Shown: positions 26,622 to 36,110 of the stretch, piece after piece
How the letters are laid out: every line of letters begins with the position of its first letter
Numbering within the stretch: position 1 is the first letter of the stretch
Assembly (NCBI GenBank): GCA_004193545.1
Contig: RPGO01000024.1
Span: 1 to 64,000 of the forward strand
Direction: 5' to 3'
Length of the DNA stretch: 64,000 bases
From: Candidatus Argoarchaeum ethanivorans
GTDB taxonomy: Archaea > Halobacteriota > Methanosarcinia > Methanosarcinales > EX4572-44
Translations under genes and position numbers: made by a program
The notes under the pieces: model-generated
Databases searched by the model: none
Told to the model about the DNA's origin: nothing
What the model saw: only the letters and a program-made list of their open reading frames with translations

Positions 26622-27476
26622 ATGTGCCAGATCGCCAGAGTTCCAGAAAAGAATAATCTAACTGAAGAAGAAACGATTGAAATACTGTCAAAACTTCTTG
26701 TTCAAAGTGTAAAGAAGCTGAGCTTTCCAAAAACTGCAATTGCATTCTCCGGGGGGGTTGACAGCAGCCTCGTTGCTTATCTGCTTGACAAGGAGTGTAC
26801 TGTCGAACTCTTCACTACAAGCATAAAATCTTCACACGACAGAACAGCAGCCCCAAATGCAGCAGCAGCACTCCAGATGAGCGAACGACTGCACACACAC
26901 CATCTCAGCGAAAGTGAGATTGAACGTACACTGCCAGAATTGCTATCAGTTATTGGGTCTACTGATCTCTTTGATGTGAGTATCGCCTTTCCGTTATATA
27001 TTGCAGCAAGGGAAGCCCATTATAAAGGCTACGAGGTGATGTGTAGTGGCCAGGGTGCTGATGAGCTCTTTGCCGGATATAAACGCTACGAATCAATGGA
27101 TAGTGCAGAGCTTGAAAGAAACTTGATGAAGGACTTTTATCAAATGTCGCATGTGAGTCTCAATAGAGACTATAAATCTTCAATGGCAAATAGAGTTGAA
27201 CTTAGACTGCCCTTTATTGATTGCGAGCTTACAGACTTTGTTTGCAAAATACCAGTTGAATTAAAGATAAAAAACAACATTCGAAAGTATATCCTCAGAA
27301 AGACTGCACAATCACTTGGACTGCCAGAAGAGCTTGTATGGGCTCATAAAAAAGCAGCACAATACAGCAGCGGTGTGTACAAGGCACTGGTTAGAATCGC
27401 AAGAAAGAATGGATATAAAAAAGGAGAGGTTCAACAATATCTAAACAGTCTCGAATCAGGAGTTGCAACTATTTAG
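26622..27476 (+). CDS. Stand-alone asparagine-synthetase-type ATP pyrophosphatase domain
   Basis: A 284-residue protein containing only the synthetase half of AsnB: PP-loop AFSGGVDSSLVAYLL (near residue 42), SIAFPLYIAAREAHYKGYEV, MCSGQGADELFAGYKRY, MANRVELRLPFIDCELTDF, and RKTAQSLGLPEELVWAHKKA. The N-terminal glutamine amidotransferase domain with its catalytic Cys2 is absent, so it would need free ammonia or a partner. It may not make asparagine at all. It starts 37 bp after scpB. Archaea commonly encode such lone domains of unknown substrate. Confidence 0.8.
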   Translation: MCQIARVPEKNNLTEEETIEILSKLLVQSVKKLSFPKTAIAFSGGVDSSLVAYLLDKECTVELFTTSIKSSHDRTAAPNAAAALQMSERLHTHHLSESEIERTLPELLSVIGSTDLFDVSIAFPLYIAAREAHYKGYEVMCSGQGADELFAGYKRYESMDSAELERNLMKDFYQMSHVSLNRDYKSSMANRVELRLPFIDCELTDFVCKIPVELKIKNNIRKYILRKTAQSLGLPEELVWAHKKAAQYSSGVYKALVRIARKNGYKKGEVQQYLNSLESGVATI

Positions 27477-27566
27477 AAGATGTTCGTTTTTCACGTTTTC
27501 CTCCAATTTTTGTCATGCTTTTTCCTTACTCATTTTGGACACTGTCTGAAAATCAAGTGATTTATC

Positions 27567-27666
27567 ACCGCGGAGATCGCAGAGGGCGCAGAGTTTTGAG
27601 ACCGTTCCAATCCTCGCTGGGTTTTCTGATGCCTCCGCGTTCTCCGCGTACTCTGCGGTAAAACTT
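27567..27666. repeat. Inverted GCGGAGA/CAGAG repeat
   Basis: ACCGCGGAGATCGCAGAGGG on the left and CTCCGCGTTCTCCGCGTACT with CTGCGGTAAAACTT on the right form an imperfect inverted repeat of about 100 bp. It is the best copy of the family also seen at 16421 and 41205. Such sequences are widely scattered in bacterial and archaeal intergenic DNA. Confidence 0.6.
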
Positions 27667-27705
27667 AAGGATATAGTTATTTCACTGGAATTTTCGATTG
27701 TGCCC

Positions 27706-28335
27706 TCATTTTGTTGCCCTGATTACAACAAACGACCCTTCACCGCAGCCTTCCTTCACTTGCTCAATATCTTTTATCTCAGCCAAATTATGGAAAATTG
27801 TTTGAGTAAAATTGAAACTCTTGAAACCTGCCTTTTTCAGGTTAAAGACAACTTCATCTACTGTATAAAAAGTAGCTATCCTGTAAAACACACTCTCTTT
27901 TTTATGTTGCTGATATAATCTTCCAACAGGGCTGTTCTTATCGACAAATCCAATTATCAGAAACCCATCAGGTTTTAGCACCCGATATGCTTCCTCAAAA
28001 GCTGCTTCTATGTCGTCTACAAAGCAGATAGTAGTTACCATTAATGCAAAGTCAAACTGTGAATCATCAAAAGGAAGATTTTCAGCTACAGCATCGATGA
28101 CCCCAATGCCCCCCTTTCGAGCAATCTCACTCATCTTTGTTGATGGATCAACCCCAATTTTAATGCCTAATGGTATTGCAAATCTACCGCTTCCTACACC
28201 AATCTCAACGCCATTGTTACTTTTTGGCAATTGCCCCCCTATTGCCAGAAGCTCAGATTCAAAAACAAATTCGTTTTTTTCAAACCAATCTTCGTATTTG
28301 GATACATGTTCGTCAAAAGGCTTGGTTTTTGCCAT
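27706..28335 (-). CDS. Class I SAM-dependent methyltransferase
   Basis: A 209-residue methyltransferase of the type 11 group: motif I GVEIGVGSGRFAIPL (residues about 42-56), GVDPSTKMSEIAR, DAVAENLPFDDSQFDFALMV (motif II), then EEAYRVLKPDGFLIIGFVDK (motif III). The substrate is unknown. It ends a two-gene minus-strand unit after the LeuC/HacA gene, with 16 bp between them. Confidence 0.8.
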   Translation of the reverse strand: MAKTKPFDEHVSKYEDWFEKNEFVFESELLAIGGQLPKSNNGVEIGVGSGRFAIPLGIKIGVDPSTKMSEIARKGGIGVIDAVAENLPFDDSQFDFALMVTTICFVDDIEAAFEEAYRVLKPDGFLIIGFVDKNSPVGRLYQQHKKESVFYRIATFYTVDEVVFNLKKAGFKSFNFTQTIFHNLAEIKDIEQVKEGCGEGSFVVIRATK

Positions 28336-28351
28336 GGTCTATCTCCAAAAA

Positions 28352-29608
28352 TCAGCAAGATTCCAATCTTACTTCGCGCGGGTCTGCAATCTCTCCTTTT
28401 ATTGCGCTTGCAGCAGCAGTTTCTGGTGATGCGAGGTAGATCAGTCCGCCCTTTCCCATGCGTCCTTTGAAGTTGCGATTGGCTGTTGAGAGGCATACTT
28501 CCCCATCCCCTATCACACCCAGATGAGCGCCAAGACATGGCCCGCACCCGGGTGGTGCAATCATTGCTCCCGCTCTTACGAGTGCCTGGATATAGCCCTT
28601 CTCCATAGCATCAAGAAGTATCTGTCTTGAAGCTGGTATCACAATGGTGCGAACACAAAACTTATTGTTTTTCGTGATTTTTGCTGCTGCTTCAATGTCT
28701 TCTAACCTGCCGTTTGTGCATGTCCCGATGAACACTTGGTCAACAGGTGTACCAACCACCTCACTTACCGGGCAGACATTATCCACTTGATGGGGGCATG
28801 CAACCAGTGGCTCAAGATCTGAAACATCCATGTTATATTCGACAGTGTAGTCAGCATTTTGGTCAGCATATACCGCGGTGTAGTTTTCCACTGCACACTT
28901 TTTTATGAATTCAAAGGTTTTCTTATCAGGAGTTATGACGCTGTTTTTTGCTCCCATCTCAATAGCCATATTGCAGAGTGTCATTCTGCCATCCATGTTG
29001 AGGTGTTCTATTGCTTCACCATAGTATTCGATTGCCTGATAGGTCGCACCGTCAGATCCTATTCTTCCAACTACCATGAGTGCCAGATCCTTAGCCGATG
29101 TTCCTGCTGGCAGTTTGCCATTGATCACGACTTTGATTGTTTTTGGAACTCTAAGCCATATTCTACCAGTCGCAAAGATCTCTGCCATATCAGTTGCACC
29201 AACACCTGTTGCAAACGCACCAAATGCACCGTAAGTGCAGGTGTGAGAATCTGCTCCAATAATGAGCTTCCCGGGAAGTGCAAACCCGCGTTCTGGTAGA
29301 ACCTGATGACACACCCCTTCACCAACATCATAATAGTTCACGATACCCTGCTCTTCAATCCAGCTTCTAATATCATGCTGGAGGTTTGCTGCTGTCTCAT
29401 TATTGGCAGGAGCGAGATGATCAAAAGGGATGATAATTTTCTCCGGGTCAAAAACCTTTGAAACATTCATTTCTCTTAATGCCTTTACAGCAAGCACGCT
29501 GGTTCCATCATGTGCCATGGCAAAATCAACTCCTGCCTCAATAAAATCATCAGCAGATGCTTTTTCACCTGCTGCTCTTGATAATATCTTCTCACTCACA
29601 GTTGGCAT
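28352..29608 (-). CDS. leuC: 3-isopropylmalate / homoaconitate dehydratase large subunit
   Basis: A 418-residue archaeal-type large subunit with [57 protein letters not shown] with one cluster Cys, and [20 protein letters not shown] with the CxxC pair, completing the three [4Fe-4S] ligands. This group includes isopropylmalate isomerase (LeuC) and methanogen homoaconitase (HacA, coenzyme B synthesis); sequence reading does not separate them, and the small subunit is not in the window. The gene starts about 30 bp from tRNA-Gln on the same strand. Confidence 0.9.
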   Translation of the reverse strand: MPTVSEKILSRAAGEKASADDFIEAGVDFAMAHDGTSVLAVKALREMNVSKVFDPEKIIIPFDHLAPANNETAANLQHDIRSWIEEQGIVNYYDVGEGVCHQVLPERGFALPGKLIIGADSHTCTYGAFGAFATGVGATDMAEIFATGRIWLRVPKTIKVVINGKLPAGTSAKDLALMVVGRIGSDGATYQAIEYYGEAIEHLNMDGRMTLCNMAIEMGAKNSVITPDKKTFEFIKKCAVENYTAVYADQNADYTVEYNMDVSDLEPLVACPHQVDNVCPVSEVVGTPVDQVFIGTCTNGRLEDIEAAAKITKNNKFCVRTIVIPASRQILLDAMEKGYIQALVRAGAMIAPPGCGPCLGAHLGVIGDGEVCLSTANRNFKGRMGKGGLIYLASPETAAASAIKGEIADPREVRLESC

Positions 29609-29637
29609 GGTTTAAAACCTGAAGAATTTGATTTGTA

Positions 29638-29710
29638 TAGCCCGGACAGGATTCGAACCTGTGTCGCAAGGTCCAGGGCCTTGCATGATTGACCCCTACA
29701 CTACCGGGCT
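29638..29710 (-). tRNA. tRNA-Gln (anticodon CTG)
   Basis: The minus strand folds as a full cloverleaf: acceptor AGCCCGG/CCGGGCT, TAGTGTAGGGG D-arm, anticodon stem CAAGG/CCTTG around loop CCCTGGA (anticodon CTG), and the T-arm ACAGG-TTCGAAT-CCTGT. 73 nt including the discriminator A; CCA not encoded. Confidence 0.95.
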
Positions 29711-29836
29711 TCAACAGACATTATCACATCCTTCCTACTAATTAAACTATCGACACCACGAGAACAGATCACTACACAAAGCAAAACCTTCTAAAGGGAA
29801 GTGGACTAAAAAGAAATACCATTAAAGAAGGTAAAG

Positions 29837-30979
29837 ATGAATGAAATTCCAGCCGACATAGATATAGATAAAATTGCAGAGTTGTTTCATACAACAAAAC
29901 AGCGAGTAAGAGGCTTACTGAACAGGAGAACTCTACACAAAACACCAGATGGAAATTTAATCTTAGACAAAAGCATATCAGGTGTTGAAAGTGGAACCAA
30001 TGTATTTTTAAAAAACTATGAAGTGGTGTGTGGTTTTCCAAAAATCCAGAGGGCAATGATGTTACAATCTGCACTGGCTGCACACTTTAGCTGCAAGAGC
30101 GTTGCAGTGGAAGAAAAAATGAATGGTTATAATACAAGAGTAGCGTATATTGACAATAAAATAATTGCACTCACAAGAGGGGGTCACACTTGCCCCTACA
30201 CCACAGAAAAAGCACAGACCTTGATACCTAAAGAAATATTTACTGATCACCCTGGTATTGTGTTGTGCGGTGAAATGGCAGGACCTGATAGCCCTTATGT
30301 TCCAAAAAACATCTACAACGTTAAATCCCTCGAATTTTTTCTCTTTGACATAAGAGAGAAAAACACCGGAATGCCGTTATCAGTGGCAGCCAAATACAAC
30401 ATTGCAGAGCAATACAACATAACCTGCACGAAACTCTTTGGAGTGTATCCTCTAACTGAAGCATACAATAAAATCACCAGAATAATAAAAAATCTTGGAG
30501 CATGCGGGCGAGAAGGCGTAGTCATAAAAGACCCAGCGATGAAACAACCACCACTTAAGTACACCAGTTCACAGAGCAACTGCTCAGATCTGCAACATGC
30601 CTTCACATACTACCATGATTACGCAAAAAGTTTCTTCTACTCACGAATTGCAAGAGAAGCTTTCCAGTCAGTGGAATGGAATGAGACTCCGGAAGAGATA
30701 CAAAGTCGATGTATCCAACTCGGGGAAGGCATCCTCCAGCCGATGATTACAACGATCAAAAAAATACAGGAGGAAGAGAAAATTAGCGAAAACGTGCAAA
30801 TACTGGTAAAAAGCCTCAATACCGCTGAGAAATTCAAGGAACATCTTCGCATACTTGGCATAGATGCCATATTCCACAGACCGGAAAAGATCAATAACGA
30901 ATACTTGGTAAAAATACAAAAAATCAACCAGCGAACCAACGACAAAACCGAATCCATTCTTACTGGAAATACCTGGTGA
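29837..30979 (+). CDS. Archaeal ATP-dependent RNA ligase
   Basis: A 380-residue protein of the archaeal RNA ligase family (Pab1020-like). The nucleotidyl-accepting motif I is EEKMNGYNTRV (KxNG, Lys near 94), followed by motif III-like LCGEMAGPDSPYVP, motif IV EGVVIKDP and motif V PLKYTSSQSN. An N-terminal region and a long C-terminal helical region, which in the family forms the homodimer, flank the core. The family joins or circularises RNA 5'-phosphate and 3'-hydroxyl ends; the in vivo substrates are unsettled. It lies alone between the tRNA gene and the aromatic operon. Confidence 0.88.
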   Translation: MNEIPADIDIDKIAELFHTTKQRVRGLLNRRTLHKTPDGNLILDKSISGVESGTNVFLKNYEVVCGFPKIQRAMMLQSALAAHFSCKSVAVEEKMNGYNTRVAYIDNKIIALTRGGHTCPYTTEKAQTLIPKEIFTDHPGIVLCGEMAGPDSPYVPKNIYNVKSLEFFLFDIREKNTGMPLSVAAKYNIAEQYNITCTKLFGVYPLTEAYNKITRIIKNLGACGREGVVIKDPAMKQPPLKYTSSQSNCSDLQHAFTYYHDYAKSFFYSRIAREAFQSVEWNETPEEIQSRCIQLGEGILQPMITTIKKIQEEEKISENVQILVKSLNTAEKFKEHLRILGIDAIFHRPEKINNEYLVKIQKINQRTNDKTESILTGNTW

Positions 30980-30982
30980 CCG

Positions 30983-30996
30983 ATATTTTTATATAC
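30983..30996 (+). promoter_or_regulatory. TATA box upstream of the ADH synthase gene
   Basis: ATATTTTTATATAC lies about 40 bp before the ATG at 31029, at the expected distance for a short leader. It would drive the aromatic operon. Confidence 0.5.
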
Positions 30997-31028
30997 TAAC
31001 CGTGCTACAGTGACACACTATATCACTG

Positions 31029-31835
31029 TTGGAGTTAAGCATGTCAGAAATTGGAAAAAATATTAGACTTGAGAGAATAATGGATCGAGAGAGCAGAAAT
31101 ATGGTAATCATCCCGATGGACCACGGTATTTCCATAGGTCCTGTTGCTGGTATTGTGAACCTGCCAGAAGCTGTTAACAAGGCAGCAGAAGGCGGCGCCA
31201 ATGCTGTTCTCATGCAGAAAGGAATGGCAAAACATGGGCACCGTGGATACGGGCAGGACATAGGACTCATTATCCACATGAGTGCCTCAACAAGTCGTGC
31301 ACCAGATCCTAATGACAAAGTACAGGTGTGCACTGTTGAAGAAGCAATAAAACTCGGAGCAGATGCTGTTAGCGTTCATATTAACATTGGCTCTGAAACA
31401 GAATCCAAACAGCTTCGGAAACTCGGGGTGGTTGCAGAAAGCTGTGATGCATGGGGAATGCCTTTAATTGCCATGATGTATCCTCGCGGGAAAAACGTCA
31501 CAAACCAGAACGATCCCGAACTTGTAGCACATGTTTCACGTGCCGGGGCAGAGCTTGGGGCAGACATCATCAAAACAAACTACACAGGCGACCCTGACAG
31601 CTTCAAAGACGTTGTTGCTGGATGCCCGGTGCCAGTGGTAATGGCTGGAGGACCAAAGGCGAACACTGACAGAGAGTTTCTTGAAATGGTAGCAGGTGCA
31701 ATGAAAGGTGGTGCACGCGGTGTCGCCATCGGGAGAAACGTGTTCCAGCATAAAAACCCCGCCGCAATGACCCGTGCTCTTACAAAAATAGTTCACAAAA
31801 ACACCACGGTGGACAAAGCAATGGAGGAACTTTAA
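31029..31835 (+). CDS. 2-amino-3,7-dideoxy-D-threo-hept-6-ulosonate synthase (AroA')
   Basis: A 268-residue class I aldolase-fold protein. Seen: [82 protein letters not shown] with the Schiff-base Lys, and [15 protein letters not shown] then [14 protein letters not shown]. In methanogen-type archaea it condenses a 6-deoxy-5-ketofructose phosphate with aspartate semialdehyde, the first step of the alternative aromatic pathway. DHQ synthase II follows in the same operon, after a 96-bp duplicated junction. Confidence 0.93.
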   Translation: MELSMSEIGKNIRLERIMDRESRNMVIIPMDHGISIGPVAGIVNLPEAVNKAAEGGANAVLMQKGMAKHGHRGYGQDIGLIIHMSASTSRAPDPNDKVQVCTVEEAIKLGADAVSVHINIGSETESKQLRKLGVVAESCDAWGMPLIAMMYPRGKNVTNQNDPELVAHVSRAGAELGADIIKTNYTGDPDSFKDVVAGCPVPVVMAGGPKANTDREFLEMVAGAMKGGARGVAIGRNVFQHKNPAAMTRALTKIVHKNTTVDKAMEEL

Positions 31836-31937
31836 GTGAAACATACATTCATCAGAGTAAAACACCTTTGGATAAATTCAAACCAGTATCGCTTTGCGAT
31901 GCTGAGATGCAAAGCAATGGAGGGACTTTAAGTGAAA
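31814..31937. repeat. 96-bp tandem duplication at the aroA'/aroB' junction, with a chimaeric mini-ORF
   Basis: CAAAGCAATGGAGGAACTTT followed by AAGTGAAA occurs at 31814-31841 and, with one change, at 31910-31937. The segment between (31836-31931) reads as one 31-codon frame from GTG to TAA. Its start (VKHTFIRVKHLWIN) echoes the start of DHQ synthase II (MKYLWIKAD) and its end (CKAMEGL) echoes the end of the aldolase (DKAMEEL). The ribosome-binding GGAGG is present in both copies, so translation could pass from the aldolase to the mini-ORF and then to DHQ synthase. Confidence 0.85.
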
Positions 31938-33059
31938 TACCTTTGGATAAAAGCAGACAGTAACGTCTGGGACAACGACAAAGAAAGGATCACAACTGCT
32001 CTTGAATCGGGATTTGACTTCACTCTTGTAAGCGAGGACGATATTGGAAAAGTACAAGCACTCGGCAATATCAAAATAGCAGCCCACACCACGAGCGAAT
32101 ACAGCAACGCAGACGTCCTTGTAATCGGGAAAAACAGCGAAGGAGACGGAACTATTCCACTCAGTGAAAGCTCAGAGGATATAAAAACCGCAGAAAAACT
32201 TACAAAAAGCGGAAAAACAGTTGCAGGATACGTAGTAATACACAACAAGGAATATGAAGCGTTCGCATCCAAAATAGCACAACACTGTAAGTACCTGATC
32301 GTCATGGGAACTGACTGGAAAGTCATACCACTTGAAAACCTTATAGCGGACCTCCAGTCACTGGATGTTGAAATAATCGCAGGCATAACCGATGCAGCAG
32401 AAACAAAACTCGCGCTTGAAACACTGGAACACGGCTCAGACGGCGTACTTGTTGACACTGATGACGCAAGCGAGATAAAAAGAATAGCAGACGCACGCGA
32501 AAAAAGCGAAATGAAACCAGTGGAACTTACAGCAGCAACCATCACAAAAGTAAAACCGGTAAGCATGGGAGACCGCGTCTGCATAGACACATGCAGCCTG
32601 ATGAAACTCGGCGAAGGCATGCTCATCGGAAGCCAATCCAACGGGTTATTCCTCGTGCACGCAGAAAGCGAAGAGAGCCCTTATGTCGCAGCACGACCAT
32701 TTCGGGTGAACGCTGGAGCAGTACACGCCTACATAAAAATCGGAGAAAAAACCAGATACCTATCAGAAATGGAAGCAGGAGATGATGTGCTGATCGTAAA
32801 CAAGGACGGCGAACAGAAAAAAGCAGTGGTAGGAAGAGTCAAAATCGAAAAACGACCACTGATGTTAATCGAAGCAACAGTAAACAACACCACGATCAAA
32901 ACACTACTGCAAAACGCAGAAACCATCAAACTCGTGAAACCAGACGGCACACCACTATCAGTAGCAGACATCAAAGAAGGAGATGAAGTACTGGTACACT
33001 TTGAAGACACTGCACGACACTTTGGAATGCAGATAGAAGAGACTATTATAGAGAAATAG
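31932..33059 (+). CDS. 3-dehydroquinate synthase II (AroB')
   Basis: A 375-residue archaeal DHQ synthase, starting at GTG 31932 with GGAGG about 13 bases upstream. Seen: [31 protein letters not shown]-type helices, the central [40 protein letters not shown], and [12 protein letters not shown]. It oxidatively deaminates and cyclises the product of the preceding enzyme to 3-dehydroquinate. Downstream is about 200 bp of unassigned DNA, then the accessory region. The later aromatic steps aroK and chorismate mutase are at 45-46 kb. Confidence 0.94.
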   Translation: MKYLWIKADSNVWDNDKERITTALESGFDFTLVSEDDIGKVQALGNIKIAAHTTSEYSNADVLVIGKNSEGDGTIPLSESSEDIKTAEKLTKSGKTVAGYVVIHNKEYEAFASKIAQHCKYLIVMGTDWKVIPLENLIADLQSLDVEIIAGITDAAETKLALETLEHGSDGVLVDTDDASEIKRIADAREKSEMKPVELTAATITKVKPVSMGDRVCIDTCSLMKLGEGMLIGSQSNGLFLVHAESEESPYVAARPFRVNAGAVHAYIKIGEKTRYLSEMEAGDDVLIVNKDGEQKKAVVGRVKIEKRPLMLIEATVNNTTIKTLLQNAETIKLVKPDGTPLSVADIKEGDEVLVHFEDTARHFGMQIEETIIEK

Positions 33060-33260
33060 AGTGCTTGTCAGCTTTCAGAATGTTGGAGGAAAATAAGAAA
33101 TCCTCTGGACTTAATCTTCAATGATGTGAAGTTAATGGATTTATATGCGAAGTGAGTTTGGATATAACGCCAATTTGAGTGGATATACGAACTTGACTTC
33201 AGATATACCAAAGTTATACAAAACTGCTGGCTATGGAAAAACGAATAGGAGTTGAATCTT

Positions 33261-34221
33261 ATGGTTAAACGCTGTTTTGTAATCATGCCTTTCTCGGCGA
33301 CGACAGAGAAACATACGGAGTCATACTGGAATAACTTCTTTTTTAAGTTCGTGAAGCCCTCAATTGAAAAACTTGGGTACTCCTGTAGTCGGTCTAATGC
33401 CCAACCATCAAACATAATCAAGGACATTCTCAAAGAACTCCTAGATGCAGATTTAGTTTTAGCAGTTTTGACGGACTTCAACGCGAATGTTTGGTATGAG
33501 TTAGGAAGCCGACACGCTTTACGGAAGGGCACTATTATGATGATTGAAGAAGGACAAAAACTACCCCTTTGATATAAGCCAATATGGTGTCATCAAGTAT
33601 GAAGACACAATTGCAGGTGCATCCGACTTTGAAGAGAAGTTACGAAGCTTTATTGAGAAAATTGAGGTTGACCAACCTGCAGATAGTCCAGCAATCGACT
33701 TTCTAGGAACTCAGACTCGTAATGATTATCAACAACGCATAGAGGACATGGAAACTAACTATCGTAGCAAGCTCGACAAAATTGTGCAGTTGCTACAAGA
33801 TTTACAGAAAGAGCGTGTAATAACTGAAGAGCCTAAAGAAAAGAAGCCGAAACTAGTCAAAAGAAAATGCCTATGGGTTGACGATTATCCTTCCAACAAT
33901 GAGGCAATAATCGATCTTTACCGCCAGCAGGGCGTGGAATTTGATCTTGCACTTAACACAGCACAGGCTTTGGATTGCCTAGCTAAAGGAGAATATGATC
34001 TTGTCATTTCTGACATTGGAAGGGGTTCTGAAGCAGACGCTGGGGTGCGGATGATTCGTGAGATCAACCGCCATCTTGGGAGTCCTCCCCCCATCTTGAT
34101 TTTCTCCAGCATCCAAGCAGTTGAACGATTCGGTAAAAGTGCAAAGAAGGAAGGGGCTTCACTTGTTACAGCATCTGCCCGGGATTTAGTTCTAAAGATG
34201 ACGGAGATGTTGGATTTATGA
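33261..34221 (+). pseudogene. TIR-like / deoxyribosyltransferase-like domain fused to a response-regulator receiver, frameshifted
   Basis: The first frame (ATG 33261, GGAG about ten bases upstream) encodes CFVIMPFSATTEKHTESYWN, DILKELLDADLVLAVLTD and NANVWYELGSRHALRKG, the pattern of TIR-like/nucleoside deoxyribosyltransferase-like domains (N-x-[WF]-YELG). The frame breaks in a CCCC run near 33565. With one C removed it continues as LPFDISQYGVIKYEDT, a linker with a coiled coil (QQRIEDMETNYRSKLDKIVQ), and a C-terminal receiver domain: LWVDDYPSNNEA, LVISDIGRGSEADAGVRMI with the phosphoacceptor Asp, ILIFSSIQ and a final K-rich helix. The whole would be about 320 residues. Everything but the single shift is preserved. 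Confidence 0.75.
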
Positions 34222-34257
34222 TGGAACGGTTCACGGAGATTGGAGGGGCATCAGCAG

Positions 34258-34360
34258 CATCGTATAACATGGTGTGTGCGGTTCGGGCTTGCGCCCTCAC
34301 CCAAATTGCCCCCATCGGTCGCAACGTCGTATATGCCCGAAACGTTATCTGATATTCGCC
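34258..34360. repeat. attC-like intergenic element, copy 1
   Basis: It starts 37 bp after the TIR-like/receiver gene. It has ATCGTATAACA at the left, GGTTCGGGCTTGCGCCCTCA, CCCAAATTGCCC in the middle and CGTCGTATATGCC, then GAAACGTTATCTG, at the right. The ends (TATAAC ... GTTAT) are inverted, and the spacing and internal words match the element at 36608. This layout recalls the recombination sites of integron cassettes. The assignment is tentative. Confidence 0.35.
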
Positions 34361-34389
34361 TTGGTAGATAACATCTTTAAGAGCAATAC

Positions 34390-35567
34390 TAGTGTCTCAG
34401 CAACTTAATTTTTAGACAAAGTTTATAAACCTGTGAGTCCAACCATATTCTATGGAAAAAATAAAACTTACAGAGAAAGAGGTGGAGTATCTCAACGATT
34501 TCGTGAAAATGGGGCGTAAAAGCGCGAGAGAATTGACCCGGGCACATATTTTGCTTCTGGTCAATGATGGAAAAAAGGAAATGGAGATAAAAGATACGCT
34601 GCGGATCAGCAGGGCAACCGTTTCCAACACCAAGAAGAAATACCGCGAAGAAAGTCTCCAAAACGCCCTCGCGGAGAAACCAAGATCCGGTCAGCCTAAA
34701 AAGTATACAGAGAAACATGCGGCGGAAGTTATAGCGCAGGCATGCACCGAATCACCTGATGGGCGCAAGAGATGGACACTTACACTACTAACAGAAGAAA
34801 TGCGAAAGAAGGATGGGTTTGAAACGATAAACAAAGAGAGTATCAGGCTTATTTTAAAAAAAGCAAAACTAAACCTTGGTTAAGGCGGATGTGGTGCATA
34901 CAGACGATCGACACCGAATACAGAGAACGGATGTACGATGTTCTCGATCTGTACGAAGAACCGTACGACCCGGGAAGTCCCATTGTCTGTTTTGACGAGA
35001 AACCAAAGCAACTTCTTGGAGATAAAAGGATTTCCATCCCTATGAAGCCTGGAATCCCTGTGAAATATGATTATGAATACGTCAGGAACGGCACAGCAAA
35101 CATTTTCATGGCGGTCGAATTCAAAGCAGGGAAACGTGTGACCCAGATCACCAAAAGAAGAACCATGGTGGATTTTACACAATTTGTGAGGATGCTTGTC
35201 GATGAAGAATACCCAGACGTTGAAAACATCCAACTGGTCATGGATAACCTCAATACTCACAAGGAAAAGTCATTTTACGAGGCATTCAGTGAGGAGGAGG
35301 CGGAAAGGATTTTGAGCAAGATCGAGTTTCATTACACGCCAAAACATGCAAGCTGGCTTAATGCCGCTGAAATCGAGATCAATGTGATGGATATCGAATG
35401 CACTGACAGACGGATTGGAGATATGGAGATACTGACTCATGAGGTGACAGCGTGGACCAGGAGACGGAATGACGATGAAAAGAAAATCAACTGGGGGTTT
35501 ACGAGGGGGAAGGCGGATAAGAAACTGTCCAAGTATTATGTCTAAGAACTAAATTGTCGAGACACTA
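34390..35567. mobile_element. IS630-family insertion sequence (copy 2)
   Basis: An approximately 1.18-kb element with inverted ends TAGTGTCTCAGCAACTTAAT and the complement of TAGTGTCTCGACAATTTAG, each including the TA target duplication. It sits immediately before the GGAGG ribosome-binding site of hicB at 35581, so it separates that gene from its old promoter. Its two transposase frames overlap. Confidence 0.88.
34452..35545 (+). CDS. IS630 transposase in two overlapping frames
   Basis: Frame 1 (34452-34883): helix-turn-helix part with ARELTRAHILLLVNDGKKE, IKDTLRISRATVSNTKKKY, EKPRSGQPKKY, ending KKAKLNLG. Frame 2 (visible from about 34857): KPWLRRMWCIQ, then VCFDEKPKQLLGD (first Asp), IQLVMDNLNTHKEKSFYEAF (second Asp) and HYTPKHASWLNAAEIEINVM (Glu). 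At 34856-34863, TTAAAAAAAGC supplies an A-AAA-AAA heptamer in the zero frame; slipping back one base joins the frames as ILKKSKTKPWLRRMW. The gene may therefore work by programmed -1 frameshifting, known in other IS families, or be a simple mutant. Confidence 0.8.
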
Positions 35568-35580
35568 GGAGGTGTTTGAA

Positions 35581-35793
35581 ATGGCAATACGAACCTTTAC
35601 CGCGGTTCTCCACAAGGAAGAAGATATATACGTAGCAGAATGCCCTGAAGTTGGGATGGTTAGCCAGGGATACACTATCGAGGAAGCCATCGCCAATCTG
35701 AAAGAAGCGACAGAACTCTATCTGGAAGAGTTTCCCCTGCCTGAAGTTGCCAGGCCATTGATGACCACTTTTGATGCCATAGTGTATGCCTAA
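35581..35793 (+). CDS. hicB: HicB-family antitoxin
   Basis: A 70-residue HicB-like protein: IRTFTAVLHKEEDIYVAECP, EVGMVSQGYTIEEAIANLKE, ATELYLEEF, the partial RNase-H-like fold of the family. GGAGG lies eight bases before ATG 35581. It overlaps the start of the following hicA pseudogene by 8 bp, the usual coupled order. IS630 copy 2 ends directly upstream. As the partner toxin is dead, this antitoxin is an orphan. Confidence 0.85.
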   Translation: MAIRTFTAVLHKEEDIYVAECPEVGMVSQGYTIEEAIANLKEATELYLEEFPLPEVARPLMTTFDAIVYA

Positions 35794-36020
35794 GTTGCGC
35801 AGGATATCAGGAAAAGAAGCCGTGCGTGCACTGACGCTTGGGCTTCGAGAGAGTACGGCAACGCGGCAGCCACGGGGTGCTCAAGAAGCAAACGCCAGAT
35901 GGCGCTTCGGATGCGTGGTTCTTCTACATCGTGAGCTGGCGATAGGCACGTTAAGGGGCAGTCTACGGTAAGCCATGATAACACCTGACGAGTTTAGGGA
36001 GAACCTCTATCGAACGACCG
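35786..36020 (+). pseudogene. hicA toxin pseudogene
   Basis: The frame starts as a normal HicA (MPKLRRISGKEAVRAL), shifts so that the core QRGSHGVLKKQTPDGA is readable only in another frame, then returns to CVVLLHRELAIGTLRGSLR. It meets TAA where CAA (Gln) is expected, followed by AMITPDEFRENL, the family's normal end. Two frameshifts and one nonsense change make it inactive. The dsRNA-binding HicA His (GSH) is still legible. Confidence 0.82.
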
Positions 36021-36110
36021 CCGAACGTCAGATAACACGGCACCTGTGGCTAACGCCCAAATGCTGACGCGTGTAAAAGATTTTAATGTGATGGTGGCTG
36101 AGGTTGCTGT

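Noticed and set aside
31836-31931. Annotating the 31-codon mini-ORF as a real gene
   Set aside because: It is made entirely of duplicated gene ends plus linker; reported as a repeat rather than as a CDS.
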